DNA of 64,000 nucleotides from Prorocentrum cordatum. Its lineage: Eukaryota; Sar; Dinophyceae; Prorocentrales; Prorocentraceae. Position 1 is the first letter of the stretch. Every line of letters begins with the position of its first letter. Both the position numbers and the translations under genes were made by a program. The notes under the pieces were generated by a model that worked only from the letters and a program-made list of their open reading frames with translations, had not been told where the DNA came from and made no database searches. Of the stretch, positions 43,797 to 53,125 are shown one piece after another. The stretch is from NCBI GenBank assembly GCA_963575745.1, contig CAUYUJ010007280.1, forward strand, positions 28,501 to 92,500, written 5' to 3'.

Positions 43797-44025
43797 CAAG
43801 CAGTGGCGAAGCGCCCTGGCTCGCCTATAGCCCTACCAGACCATGTTCTGAGAACTGTCTGTGGCTCCCGCGAAATGTTCCTAGAACGCTTCTGGCTGGG
43901 ACTGCCTTGTTTGAACCCATCGGGTTTCTGTTCTAAGAACATCGTTTCTGTTCTTGGAACATTTCTGGGTTCCCAGAAGATTTCGTGGTAGTATCGGAAT
44001 GCCGGGACGGTTGGTCCCTGCTGAA
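43797..44025 (-). mobile_element. Family H MITE
   Basis: Reverse-oriented copy: CAAGCAGTGGCGAAGCG and TCGCCTATAGCCCTACCA at the left, GGAATGCCGGGACGGTTGG and TCCCTGCTGA at the right, with repeated GTTCTAAGAACA-like palindromes between. Confidence 0.82.
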
Positions 44026-44321
44026 ACCACGGTGCCTCTCTGCTCGGCTGCGCGTGCGGCGTGACAGCCAGGCAGCAAAGGGCCGCTGGTGCGCGGCCTC
44101 CGGGGCCGCTCTGCGCCTAAGTGCTGTGCGTCGGCAGGCGGCCCCCGCGCTCGGGCCTGGCTCCGCGCCGCGCCCCCCCCCCCGGGAGCCGCGCCCTTCG
44201 GGGCCGCTCCGGCGGAGGGCCCCGCGTGTGCGCATCGTGGAACCGATCTCTGCCCCCGTGGGCGTGGCCTTGGCCCCACTGGCCGAGTTCACCCCCCCCA
44301 GATCCTGGATTGGGCATGGGC
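44026..44321. other. GC-rich spacer without recognised gene
   Basis: Frames on both strands, no domain. Confidence 0.4.
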
Positions 44322-44405
44322 TGCTCCCTCCGAGATTCGAGGCGTACATCTCCAAACTGGGGTGGTGGGATGGCGGGGATCGCGATGGGGATGGGGACTC
44401 CGCTC
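44322..44405 (-). repeat. Dispersed repeat family S
   Basis: Reverse complement of 905-1003 (TCTCCAAACTGGGGTGGTGG, GATGGGGATGG). Confidence 0.5.
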
Positions 44406-44691
44406 TCTGCGAAGGGGCCCGACGCAACAATGAAGATTCTCCGGCGCAGTCCGCGAACATGCGCGACAAGAACCGAGTGGAACCGTGGGGTCTCTCGGAA
44501 CCCTGGCAGGACACCGCTGAAAGCTGAGCTGAGATCAGCATGCGGGTGACGATGTTTCAAACGAAACCGACCCAGACATGCGACGTCCGGATCTTTTCAG
44601 AGCCTTCCGAAGGCCTTCTCAAAATGCTGGGGGGCTTCCCAGCCTTCCGAGAAGGCCTTCTCCTTCTCACTTCCCCCCAGCGTCAGGTCGG

Positions 44692-45046
44692 GCCTGTCCT
44701 CCTACAGGGAGACCTTGGACGAAAGATGAAAAATAATCAGAAACTACCCCAACATAGCCAACAAAATGCAAAACAAATCGTCCCCAGACGATTTTTTAAC
44801 TATTTTTGGATATTCCTCCTGTCGAGATGCGGGACTGGAAAATGACCACAGCCACTGCTTCTTGTTTGCGCAGCCTTCCAGCCGGCCGAAAAAGAAGCAG
44901 TGGTTGTGGTCATTTCCCTGGTGCCAGGCTCAACGGAAATGGCCACAGCCGCTGCTTCGTTTCTGCGGGCTGGAAGGCGGCAACAAAGGAAACGCAGTGG
45001 CTGTGGTCGTTCTCACGCCCCGTAAGAGATACACGCCCGACTGAAC
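44692..45046 (+). mobile_element. Family B MITE interrupted by a nested element
   Basis: Left end GTCAGGTCGGGCCTGTCCTC; right end ACACGCCCGACTGAAC. The right arm is split after CCTCCTGTCGAGAT (44815-44828) and resumes at GAGATACACGCCC (45026). Confidence 0.82.
44829..45025. mobile_element. 197-bp double-hairpin insertion with GAGAT duplication
   Basis: Bounded by GAGAT at 44824-44828 and 45026-45030. Inside, GACCACAGCCACTGCTTC pairs with GAAGCAGTGGTTGTGGTC, and GGCCACAGCCGCTGCTTC pairs imperfectly with GAAACGCAGTGGCTGTGGTC, so it is two head-to-tail hairpins of the same sequence. Outer ends GCGGGACTGG / TCACGCCCCG are weakly inverted. Confidence 0.82.
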
Positions 45047-45230
45047 CCCAGCTCTCGCCGCCGAGATCTGCTGGGGCAGCCGGAAGCACACGCGGCGAGC
45101 GCGTGCGCGCGCCGGGGCGCTGGACGACGCCACCCCCGGCGGCCTCGCGCCGGGAGGCTCGGCGGCTCAGAGGCGGAGCCCCGGGGGATGGGGCCCTTAT
45201 ATGGACGAGGAAGGGGTCCAGGGGTGGACT

Positions 45231-45422
45231 CCCAGACACGATCGCGCCGTGGAAAGAGATGAGGACGGGAGGAGGTTTTGCCCGTCTTCAGGCCCGGGGG
45301 GCCCTCGCCGGGCCTCGGGGCCGTCAGCAAACGACTCGGGACAAAAAAGACTGGTCCCCGGGGAAAGGGTCGGGACTTCCAGGGACGCCGCCCTGAAAAA
45401 ATCTGGACGTCGCATGCCTGGG
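45231..45422 (-). mobile_element. Family A MITE
   Basis: CCCAGACACGATCGCGCCG ... TGGACGTCGCATGCCTGGG; CT lies outside both ends, a possible 2-bp target duplication. Confidence 0.85.
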
Positions 45423-45719
45423 CTTGGGACCCCACCCCTCGGGACCCCGGTTCTGAACCACCGGGAAACTGGTTTGGCAATCTCTGGCGTGCGGGGGCCG
45501 CGGGGCCGTCCAGGGGAGGGGGTCTACAGGCCTCCGGGGGCTCACGCTGCGCACGACACCGCGGCGTCGGAGATCTGGCCCCCGCGCTGGACGATGGCGA
45601 GCCACGCGAGGGGCCAAGCGCTGGGAGGACGTGCGGCCGGCCGCGCCCGAACCCAACTCTCGCCAAGGCCAGCCACGCCATGTGCGTCTGGCTTCCTGGT
45701 GCAGATCCCCGGTTGGGAA
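45423..45719. other. Spacer without recognised gene
   Basis: GC-rich; no domain. Confidence 0.4.
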
Positions 45720-45887
45720 AAGCCGAACAATACCGATACCGCAACTCCCCAGACCTCTCCCGGGGTGCGTTCTGATCAGGATTTCGAGGCGAGTCCAGCG
45801 GTGGCGACGAGGGCCTCCCAGGAGGCCCAAAAAGGGGAAAACGGGCGAAAGGTGGAGGTATGGGTAACTTTTCCTCCTCTGATCGGT
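45720..45887 (+). repeat. Dispersed repeat family F
   Basis: CCCCAGACCTCTCCCGGGG, GCGAGTCCAGCGGTGGCGAC and GAGGGCCTCCCAGGAGGCC in order. Confidence 0.75.
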
Positions 45888-45937
45888 GGTCAAGTGAGCG
45901 CTGGCGGTGACATCGTGTGCAACATCCACCAGCCTCC

Positions 45938-46125
45938 CCAGACATGCGACGTCCTGATTTTTTCAAGACGGCGTCCCTGGAAGTCCCGACCCTTTCTCCG
46001 GGGCCGGTTTTTTGTCCTGAGTCGTTTTCTTGAAGGCCCCGAGGCCCGGCGAGGGCCCCCCGGGCCTGAAGATAGCCCAAAACCTCCCGCCCTGATCCTG
46101 TTTAAACGACGCGATCATGTCTGGG
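45938..46125 (+). mobile_element. Family A MITE
   Basis: CCCAGACATGCGACGTCCTG ... CGCGATCATGTCTGGG, full length and close to consensus. Confidence 0.9.
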
Positions 46126-46174
46126 CCAGCCTCCGTATGACGCGTTCGGTGTGTCAACACGCCAGTCGGAGGCG

Positions 46175-46345
46175 GAGGCGAGGAGGAGGAGGAGGCGGAG
46201 GCGGAGGAGGAGGAGGAGGTGGAGGAGGAGAGGGAGGAGGAGGAGGGTGGAGGAGGAGGAGGAGGAGGAGGAGGAGGAGGAGGAGGAGGAGGGGAGGAGG
46301 AGAGGAGGAGAGGAGGAGGAGGAGGAGGGTGGAGGGTGGAGGAGG
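46175..46345 (+). repeat. (GGA)n tract
   Basis: GGA and GGCGGA repeats. Confidence 0.95.
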
Positions 46346-46498
46346 AGGCGGCCTCACGACTGGGGCGAGAGAGGTCGCAGGCACGGGGGCCGCCGGGCCG
46401 GACGGCCCTCGCGCGCCTGCCCGCCCACGGGGCCTGCACGCCGAGCCCGCAGTGAGGCAGCTGTGGAGGTGGAGAGCCGTAGCGGCGCGCCCGCACCC

Positions 46499-46838
46499 TG
46501 CAGTCGGGCATGTCCCTCCCCAGACATCGGGCGTCTCGAAAAAATCGAGACAAAGGTTTTTCTTCGTTCTCGGCCTCTGGAGGCCCTCGCCGGGCCTCGG
46601 GACCGTCAAAAAACGACTCGGGATGAAAAACCGGTCCCGGGGAAGTGGTCGGGAGGTTGGGGGCCCGTGTCTCAAAAAAATCGAGACGTCGGATGTCTGG
46701 GTCTACAGAAGGAGAGTGCAAGAATAGTCAAAAACAAATCATCTGGGCACGATGTTCTACCATGTTTGGATGTGTTTGCAAACGTTCTGGTGCTTCGCTC
46801 TCGCAAGATCCGCCTGTAGGAGGATATGCCCGACCTAG
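46499..46838 (-). mobile_element. Family B MITE interrupted by a family A element
   Basis: Left end GCAGTCGGGCATGTCCCTC stops at 46517 and resumes as TCTACAGAAGGAG at 46702; right end CGCCTGTAGGAGGATATGCC then CGACC. Removing the insert restores the arm GTCCCTCTACAGAAGGAG. Confidence 0.82.
46518..46701 (-). mobile_element. Family A MITE nested in family B
   Basis: CCCAGACATCGGGCGTCTCG ... GACGTCGGATGTCTGGG, flanked by TC on both sides. About 98% identical to 57652-57834 (four differences counted by eye). Confidence 0.88.
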
Positions 46839-47106
46839 CCGTGCCCGGGGAGGAGAGAAACGCGAAAGGCGGGTGCAGGAGCAAGCAAACGAAGGCAACA
46901 GAGTTAGGTCCCAGAGTTCGCGCTTGCGCAGACCAGCTCGGATGGACGACACCCGCACACCATGAATTGGTGGTCGCTGGTGGGGGAAAACCTCTGCACT
47001 GAGAGGGCCCACATAAAATCCACGTATGTCAGCCCAGCATACGTGAGCACAGGCTTGTGAAGGCAAGACCGCAGAAACAGTGCGACCGCAGTGTGCTGAG
47101 CAACGG
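46839..47106. other. 3' flank of the PAN/glycosyltransferase-like gene
   Basis: Non-coding sequence following the stop codon at 47109-47107. No polyadenylation signal recognised. Confidence 0.4.
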
Positions 47107-48605
47107 TCAGGAGGCCATCGCAGAAACGCACTCCTTGTACTTGTCGGCGTCCTTGAAGGGATGGAATGCCACGACGCCCGGGCCCGAGCAGGAGTCCCAG
47201 CCCAGTGGGGGCTCGCAGTGATCCTCCGTGAGCAGGCGCTGCTCGTACTCCCTCCGGACGCGCAGCAGCTGCAGGCACTGGTCGAGGTACATGTCCTCGC
47301 CCCACTGGCAAGGCCCGCCGCACTTCTCCGCGAGCTGCGCCGCACAGGTGGCACGCCCCGCAGCGAACACCTCCACCGCGTTCCTGGGCGAACGATGGAA
47401 CCAGCCTCGAGCTGACCCCTGCCCCTCAGACCGACATGCCGAAAAGCAGTGACAATCTTGGGGGGCGTCCTCAGAAACCGAGGGAATCCTCAAGATCGGC
47501 ATCGGGATACGGTGATGCCAATCATCGGGAAAAAAGGGTATGTCTCAGGCTGCTAACACTACGCCCCCAGTGTCGCTTCTCCTCGGGACCTCTCCGGGAC
47601 CGCTGCGTGGCTGGGATGCCGAGGCGGCTTCCGCCGTGGCGACGAGGGCCACCCAGGAGGCCAAAGACAAGGGCATGATGTTGGGATCGGGATGTGCTTC
47701 TCCCCTGAGCTCCGCGACAGCACCTCCAGGGGGCCGTGCAGGCCAAACATGCAGTTGTTCAGGTAAACGCCCTCTGCGCTATCAACGCGGCTTTGCAGCA
47801 GGCTCCGAAGTCGAGTCGGCGAGAAAGCGCAGTCCGCGTCCACCTTCACAGTCCAGTCGTGGCGGCTGTATCTGTCCAGCTCGATCACCTTGGCCCAGAC
47901 GGTCAAAAAGATGTCCGTGTTCATCGCCGTCTGGAACTCGCCTCCGCTCGTGCACTTGAGGTCACTGTTGACCTTAATGGCCTGAACCTTGTCGGCGATC
48001 TTCAGATTCCGGTTGGTGATCACGGCGTACTCGTCACAGTCGAATAAGCTGATCCCCTCCTCGTACTGCATGTCCAGCAGCCCGGCCTCGTAGGTGTCGG
48101 GCACCATAAGCGCGAAGCAGTAGAGCGACTGACCAGCGGGGCGTTCCACCGCCTCGATGCTGCGGCCGACCTGCGTGGGCATGCCAGACGTAAAGTCCTC
48201 GTTCGAGACCTTTGTGATCGTGGCCCTGGGAGACGCGCCCTTCAAGAAGCACGCCGACTCGGGCGCCTGGAAGCTCCAGGCCATGCACTCCTCGTTGCCG
48301 GCGCACTCCTGACAGCACAGCTCCGCACTCCCCACCTCCGACACCCTCTCCAGGTCGTTGCCGGGGTAGTCCACGCCGTCCTCCACCTGGCCGCACTGTG
48401 CGGCGGTGGTGCTGGCGGGCGCCTGCAGCACCGGGGGCGGCGGCGTGAACACCGGGACCACGGCCTGCGCCGGCGGTGGGCTGCTGGAGGCCTGCGGGGC
48501 TTGATGGAAGAGCCCCGCCAGCAGCCCGCGGATGTTGCTGAGGACGCCGGGCGGGGGCTCGCCCTGCCCAGGCGCCGGGGCGCCCAGGCCCCTCGGAGTC
48601 TCCAT
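47107..48605 (-). CDS. PAN/Apple-domain protein with glycosyltransferase-like C-terminal domain (two joined exons)
   Basis: Exons 48605-47713 and 47383-47107 splice in frame to 389 residues ending at TGA. Residues ~1-70 are Pro/Ala/Gln-rich. Residues ~70-145 form a PAN/Apple domain (PGNDL, LCCQECAGNEECMAWSF, CFLKG), a fold that binds protein or carbohydrate. Residues ~160-389 match a family common in dinoflagellates, with CDEYAV (190-195), a DxD motif at D256-A-D258 (WTVKVDADC), WGED (325-328) and HPFK (372-375). DxD and the later WGED resemble GT-A glycosyltransferase metal and catalytic regions, so sugar transfer in the secretory pathway is inferred, not shown. Codons strongly favour G/C at the third position. 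The ATG at 48605 sits in a good context (GCCATGG), but an acceptor (GTGTCAG|G, exon edge 48626) just upstream and another PAN exon at 49.5 kb suggest it may be an internal Met of a longer protein. Confidence 0.8.
47384..47712 (-). other. 329-bp intron with GA donor and AG|G acceptor
   Basis: The conserved protein runs ...GLHGPLEVLS-R-NAVEVFAAG... across the junction only if exon TCGCG is joined to GAACGCG. That makes the intron start GAGCTCAGG and end GTTCGCCCAG. No GT or GC alternative keeps this frame. A diverged family F copy lies inside. Confidence 0.8.
47560..47695 (+). repeat. Diverged family F copy inside the intron
   Basis: GGACCTCTCCGGGACC, CCGTGGCGACGAGGGCC and ACCCAGGAGGCC follow the family F order. 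It occupies over a third of the intron. Confidence 0.6.
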
Positions 48606-48659
48606 GGCCGTCAGGGGAGGGCCACCCTGACACCCGCCGATGTGGTTCTTCAGCCCGCG

Positions 48660-48777
48660 GTCCTCCCCCTCCTCCTCCTGCTCCTCCTCCTCCTACTCCT
48701 CCTCCTCCTCCTCCTCCGCGTCCTCCTCCTCCTCCTCCTCCTCCTCCTCCTCCTCCCTCCTCCTCCTCCTCCTCCTC

Positions 48778-48808
<31 letters not shown>

Positions 48809-48978
48809 TCCTCCTCCTCCTCCTCCTCCTCCTCCTCTCCTCCTCCTCCTCCTCCTGCTCCTCCTCCTCCTCCTCTCCTCCTCCTCCTCCTCCGCGTCCT
48901 CCTCCTCCTCCTCCTCCTCCTCCTCCTCCTCCTCCTCCTCCTCCTCCTCCTCCTCCTCCTCCTCCTCCTCCTCTCCGC
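48660..48978 (+). repeat. (CCT)n tract in intron
   Basis: CTC repeats with GCGTCC, CTGCTC and CCCCCC interruptions, lying between the two PAN exons (GGA on the sense strand of the gene). Confidence 0.97.
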
Positions 48979-49327
48979 CCACGATCGCATCCCTGGTCCA
49001 CATGCAGGAGTGACCCGGAGGCAAGAGTGACACTTGGTGCGCGGGCTTATAGAGGGGGCCTCGGGGGAGGCCAGAACCAAGCAAACCACGCGCGCCAGCC
49101 GGTGCTGGGGAGCCCCCCGTGAGCCCGCACCCAAAGGGTCCCTCGGGCGAAGGGCCACTTTTACGTGCGCGTAGCCGCTTCCCCTCGGCCATATGCCCCG
49201 CCGCGGATCCCTGCCTGATGGCCCCAGGGCCCTGCAACGGCCCCCCAGAGGCCCGAAGCATCAGGGAGGCACCACAGGTCGAAAGCGCCACATCGGCGGA
49301 GATCGGGGCCTGCGGCGCCGCAGGGCG

Positions 49328-49531
49328 GATGACGCCCCCGGAGATCCAGCCGTCGTGCTGGGCGCTGGCCATCATGCCGAAGGGGATCCCCCCCTTCAGG
49401 AAGCACCTGTGCGAGGGTACCTCGTATGCCCAGGCCTCGCAGCCAGCGCCGCCGGCGCACAGCTGGCAGCACACCTCGGGGCTCTCCACGCCCTCGTGCC
49501 ACGCGACGTCGTTGCCTGGAAAGTCGTAGTC
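49328..49531 (-). CDS. Upstream PAN/Apple-domain exon (partial gene model)
   Basis: Begins after a clear acceptor, a pyrimidine-rich run ending CCTTCCTCCAG|GAC, again AG|G. It encodes DYDFPGNDVAWHEGVESPE, CCQLCAGGAGCEAWAYE and CFLKGG, a complete PAN/Apple motif set with the same PGND entry and Cys spacing as the PAN domain in the downstream exon. Being on the same strand about 700 bp upstream of that exon, it is most likely the preceding exon of one gene with tandem PAN domains. The 3' edge is uncertain: the frame stays open into the intron, and a GC donor at about 49326 is only a guess. PAN-exon duplication within one gene, or two neighbouring genes, are the alternatives. Confidence 0.72.
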
Positions 49532-50145
49532 CTGGAGGAAGGGACACGTAGAAACACAAACCTCCAGAGTGTAATGCTTGACGTTCGATGGCGGTGCCCA
49601 AAACACAGAGGGGGAGCACTTTGAGTACACGTGTTCAACAGCTCTCTTCCTTTGAAGGGGCGACCAGAGAATATCACAGATGATGATGGCGATGCGATGA
49701 CGACGCCCACGAGCCAGCCTGGAGCCCAATGTACGTTTCATCGCCAACGTCGCTCGCTGCTCCGAGACGCCTGCCCCCCCCAGTATTTCTTACCCGTCGT
49801 CCTGCATTGTACAGTTTTCCTTAAGCAACTCGTCTGTGAGAGTCCGATGCCCCTTGAGGGATGCCGGGCCCCGAAATCTGCGGACCATCGTGGCAACCTA
49901 TTGCGGCCCCCATCCTGGCCCCCCATCGTGAACCCGCTCTGCGTATCTGTGTGATGCTGTTCAGGGTCTACCGCCGCAAAGGTGTCATGTCAATCCGTGG
50001 CTTCAGAAGTCCCGCCCTCTTCCCCAGGGATAGATCTGCTTCCCCGATCCGATTTTGATGGTCCTGGGGCCCAGAAGTGGCCGCTGAGCACGCTTTGAAG
50101 AACACGCGCAGGTTGAACAAATCATGTTGGACATCTGGGGTCCTC
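49532..50145. other. Probable intron or 5' flank, no exon recognised
   Basis: Moderate-GC sequence. A minus-strand frame continues upstream of the PAN exon to 49747 but does not look conserved. Confidence 0.4.
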
Positions 50146-50149
50146 GCAC

Positions 50150-50340
50150 CCACTCTCTCGGGGGCGTCCAAGATGGGTTCGTCCAAGAGGGGGCTTCGCA
50201 AATCATGGCCTGAGAAACGTGCGCGGCCCAGCGGGAGCCAAGGCACGCATCTAAGTAAGAGGGGCACGGGCATGAAGTCCGGGGAGCAATACCACGGCCC
50301 CTCCCATGATCTGCACCCCCCACTTGGTGAGACTTCGGGC
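50150..50340 (+). repeat. Dispersed repeat family R
   Basis: GTCCAAGAGGGGG, CAAATCATG, GTGCGCGGCCCAGCGGG and CCATGAT recur in order at 56075-56240. Confidence 0.65.
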
Positions 50341-50845
50341 GCGCACAAGCAGCCCCCCCCCAGGTAGTCCCGGTGGGCCTCAACAGGAACAGGCACCCTG
50401 AGTAGTACGGGGCGGTCCCAACAGCACCGCACCCAGGGGCGCGGACGCCGCCAGAGGCGGCATATAGGGCATTGAGGCCGCCCTGGGCTACTCGGGGGGC
50501 CTGCTGAAGCCAGCTGGAACTCGTCCGGGGGGCCCACTGGGGCCAGCCGGGACTTCCTGGGCGGCCCTTCTGCGCGCAACCCAAGCCCTACCAATCCAAC
50601 CCCCACCGGCCATCACTCCCTCTTGAACAGGAGGGGGATGAGGAAGACGAAAAGGAGCAGGAGGCGGATGAGGAGGAAGAGGAAGGGGAGGAGCATCGAG
50701 CACGGAGGAGGGCCGAAAGCCACCCGAAGCCATCCAAGCGCCTTAGAAACCAGACATGCGACGTCTTTCCCAATCAGAGGTTGCCTCTGTAGGGGTCCGA
50801 GCGGATTCATATGGTAAGTGAGGTGGGGCGCCGATTTGGTGGCCG
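50341..50845. other. Stretch with a family A left-end fragment
   Basis: CCAGACATGCGACGTC at about 50751 is an isolated family A terminus. A purine-rich GGAGGA patch lies at 50635-50705. No gene recognised. Confidence 0.4.
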
Positions 50846-51005
50846 GCCGGTGGCCGGGTGCCCGGGTGCCCGGGGGTGCCCGTGGGTGCCTGGTGCCCCA
50901 GGATGTCGGTGGCCGGTGGCCGGGTGCCCGGGTGCCGGGGTGCCCGTGGGTGCCCGGTGGCCGGGTGCCCGGGTGCCCAGGTGCCCGTGGGTGCCCGGGT
51001 GCCCG
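50838..51005 (+). repeat. GGTGCCCG/GTGGCCGG repeat
   Basis: Irregular octamer repeats GGTGCCCG and CGGTGGCC. Confidence 0.9.
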
Positions 51006-51120
51006 GTAAGTCCTATAGCCCTATAGCCCTATGGTCCTATAGGCCTATCGCCCTATAGCCCTATATAGCCACATAGCCTTATAGCCCTGTAGCCCAATAG
51101 CCCTGTAGTCCTATAGCCCC
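51006..51120 (+). repeat. (CCCTATAG)n repeat
   Basis: About a dozen copies of TATAGCCC with one-base variants. Each contains the palindrome CTATAG. Not the TTTAGGG telomere unit. Confidence 0.9.
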
Positions 51121-51159
51121 AACAAAAATCTGATTGGGGCTATCCTCCGGTATCGTGTG

Positions 51160-51329
51160 TTTTTGTTTGTCAGGACGGCATCTCTGGAACCCCCCGAGCA
51201 GTTACCTGGGACAAGCTTTTCGTCCTGAGTCGTTTTTTGACGGTCCCGAGGCACAGCGAGGGCGCCGCGAGGCCGAGAACTGGCAAAAACCTACCGTCCT
51301 GATTCTCTTACGACGCGACCATGTCTGGG
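51160..51329 (+). mobile_element. Family A MITE, left end truncated
   Basis: Starts inside at TCAGGACGGCATCTCTGGAA and ends CGCGACCATGTCTGGG. Confidence 0.75.
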
Positions 51330-51355
51330 AAGAATCCAGTCTGGCGCCCGGTCAC

Positions 51356-51582
51356 CAACTCCTCCTCCTCTTCTTCCTCCTCCTCCTCCTCCTCCTCCTC
51401 CTCCTCCTCGCTCCTCCTCCTCCTCCCTCCCCTCCTCCTCCTCCTCCTGCCCTCCTCCTCCTCCCCATTCTCCTCCTCCTCCTCCTCCTCCTCCTCCTCC
51501 TCCTCCTCCTCCTCGCTCCTCCTTCTCCTCCTCCTCCTCCTCCTCCTCCTCCTCCTCCTCCTCCTCCTCCTCCTCCTCCTCT
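51356..51582 (+). repeat. (CCT)n tract
   Basis: CTC repeats. With the (GGA)n at 51780-51915 it forms an inverted pair around the putative exon. Confidence 0.97.
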
Positions 51583-51586
51583 TGGC

Positions 51587-51713
51587 CTCTTGGCCGCCTC
51601 CGACTCCCGGCGGTCCTGCAGCACGGGGCCGCACGCGGGGCCCTGCTGCTCCATGATCAGGTCCTCGGTGCCGAGCTCCGCCCGGTGCGGCCGCCGCGCG
51701 GCCCCCGCGGCTC
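51587..51713 (-). CDS. Putative exon, function unknown
   Basis: Sense-strand CCGCCAG|GAGCC gives an AG|G acceptor. The following frame reads AAGAARRPHRAELGTEDL, then IMEQQGPACGPVLQDRRESE and AAK, with almost every codon ending in G or C, like the confirmed exons. A GC donor at 51586-51585 is possible but unproven. It lies upstream of the PAN exons on the same strand and could belong to the same gene. No domain recognised; chance GC-rich sequence is the main alternative. Confidence 0.35.
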
Positions 51714-51779
51714 CTGGCGGCGGGGGCCGCGGTCGGCCGTAGGGGTGTGGGAGGCTTGCTGGCGTGTGCAGGACGGAGA

Positions 51780-51915
51780 GGAGGAGAGGGTGAGGGGAAG
51801 GAGGAGAAGGAGGAGCGAGGAGAAGGAGGAGGAGGAGGAGGAGCGAGGAGGAGGAGGAGGAGGAGGCGGAGGCGGAGGAGGAGGAGGAGGAGGAGGAGGA
51901 GGAGGAGGAACGGAG
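51780..51915 (+). repeat. (GGA)n tract
   Basis: GGA repeats with GCGAGGA variants. Confidence 0.95.
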
Positions 51916-52127
51916 GAACGGATTTTTCCACTGCGCCGGGTGTGCGCAAGCTCCACAGGCTCCTGGCGGGAGACAGGATCGCGTCGTGACAGAAATATGC
52001 AGGACGGGAGGTTTTGGGCCAACAGAAACATGCAGGACAGAAAGATACAGAAATATCCATTCTGGAAACCTTCCTGGAGCCACTCGCTCCACGCGTGCGT
52101 CGAAGCTGCGTCGAACGTCATTCGACT

Positions 52128-52240
52128 AGAGTCGAACCTGAGTCGAACCTGAGTCGAACCTGAGTTGAACCTGAGTCGAACCTGAGTCGAACATGAGTCG
52201 AACCTGAGTCGAACATGAGTCGAACTGGAGTCGAAACGAG
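52128..52240 (+). repeat. 11-bp repeat (GTCGAACCTGA)
   Basis: Ten consecutive units with single-base variants (CATGA, CTGGA). Confidence 0.95.
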
Positions 52241-52265
52241 CGGTTAGGTGGGCCCGAGGAAGGCC

Positions 52266-52452
52266 CCCAGACATGCGACGTCTTGATTTTTTCAGGACGG
52301 CGTCACTGGAAGTCCCGACCCTTTCCCCAAGATCGGGTTCTCGTCCTGAGTCGTTGTTTCACGGCCCCGAGGCCCAGCGAGGGCCCCCGGGGGCCGCAAA
52401 TGGCCAAAAACCTCCCGTCCTGATTTTTTCTTTACGACGCGCTAGTGTCTGG
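52266..52452 (+). mobile_element. Family A MITE
   Basis: CCCAGACATGCGACGTCTTG ... CGACGCGCTAGTGTCTGGG. Its right flank (CCAAAACGAGCAGCGCATTA) is repeated after the copy at 52770-52879. Confidence 0.87.
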
Positions 52453-52485
52453 GCTCCCAAAACGAGCAGCGCATTAGACCTCCCC

Positions 52486-52721
52486 TTGAGCAGGGACCGA
52501 CCGTCCGTCCTTGCATTCCTATAGTCCTACGACGAAATGTTCTTAGAACCCGAAAATGTGCTAAGAACACAACCTCTGCTCTTAGAACATAAGCCCGATG
52601 TGACAAAACAAGACAGACTCTGCCAGAAATGTTCTAAGAACATTTCGTGGAAGCCACAAAAGGTTCCTAGAACATTGTTTGGTAGGGCTATAGGCGAGCC
52701 AGGACGCTTCGCCGCTGCTTG
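52486..52721 (+). mobile_element. Family H MITE at a site with a surviving empty counterpart
   Basis: TTGAGCAGGGACCGACCGTC ... GGACGCTTCGCCGCTGCTTGA. It interrupts GACCTCCCC / CCGCTTCCGAGAA, which is contiguous at 52906-52925. GTTCTAAGAACATTTCGTGG-type palindromes inside. Confidence 0.88.
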
Positions 52722-52769
52722 ATCCCCCCGCTTCCGAGAAGCCTCCTCAGAAGCCTCCTCAGAAGCCTC

Positions 52770-52879
52770 CCGTCCCGAGCCGTTGTTTTACGGCCCCGAG
52801 GCCCAGCGAGGGCCCCGCCGAAAATAGCCAAAAACCTCCCCCGTCCTGATTTTCGTTTTACGACGCGATCATGTCTGGG
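52770..52879 (+). mobile_element. Family A MITE, left end truncated
   Basis: From TCCCGAGCCGTTGTTTTACG to CGCGATCATGTCTGGG. Part of a local duplicate of the 52.27-52.49 kb segment. Confidence 0.78.
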
Positions 52880-53048
52880 TCCCCAAAACGAGCAGCGCAT
52901 TAGACCTCCCCCCGCTTCCGAGAATCGGGTCGGGCGAAAGGGGGAGATAGCAAAGGGGGGGTTGAGAATCAGCTCACGTAGCTGATTTTCCCGGCGCCTC
53001 CCAGCGTCGGAGGCGGCTATGTCTCGAGGAATGGGCCCCTCGGCGAGG

Positions 53049-53125
53049 CCGAAGCCAGCTGCATGCAGCAAATTTCGTACCCCCCCCTTTCCCCAATATC
53101 CCCCGCTTGTCGTCCGGCCCGAGAG
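53049..53125 (+). repeat. Dispersed segment shared with 19288-19360
   Basis: CCAGCTGCATGCAGCA, AATTTCGTACC and CTTGTCGTCCGGCCCG in the same order. Confidence 0.65.

Noticed and set aside
47559-47712. Extension of the PAN/GT exon beyond residue 298
   Set aside because: Conservation stops at GLHGPLEVLS and resumes only in the exon starting at 47383; the extension translates a family F repeat.
48650-49747. 365-codon minus-strand frame containing the first PAN domain
   Set aside because: The PAN part is real, but the frame runs on into the (GGA)n intron and gives a poly-Glu/Gly/Arg tail; an exon ending near 49328 is more likely.
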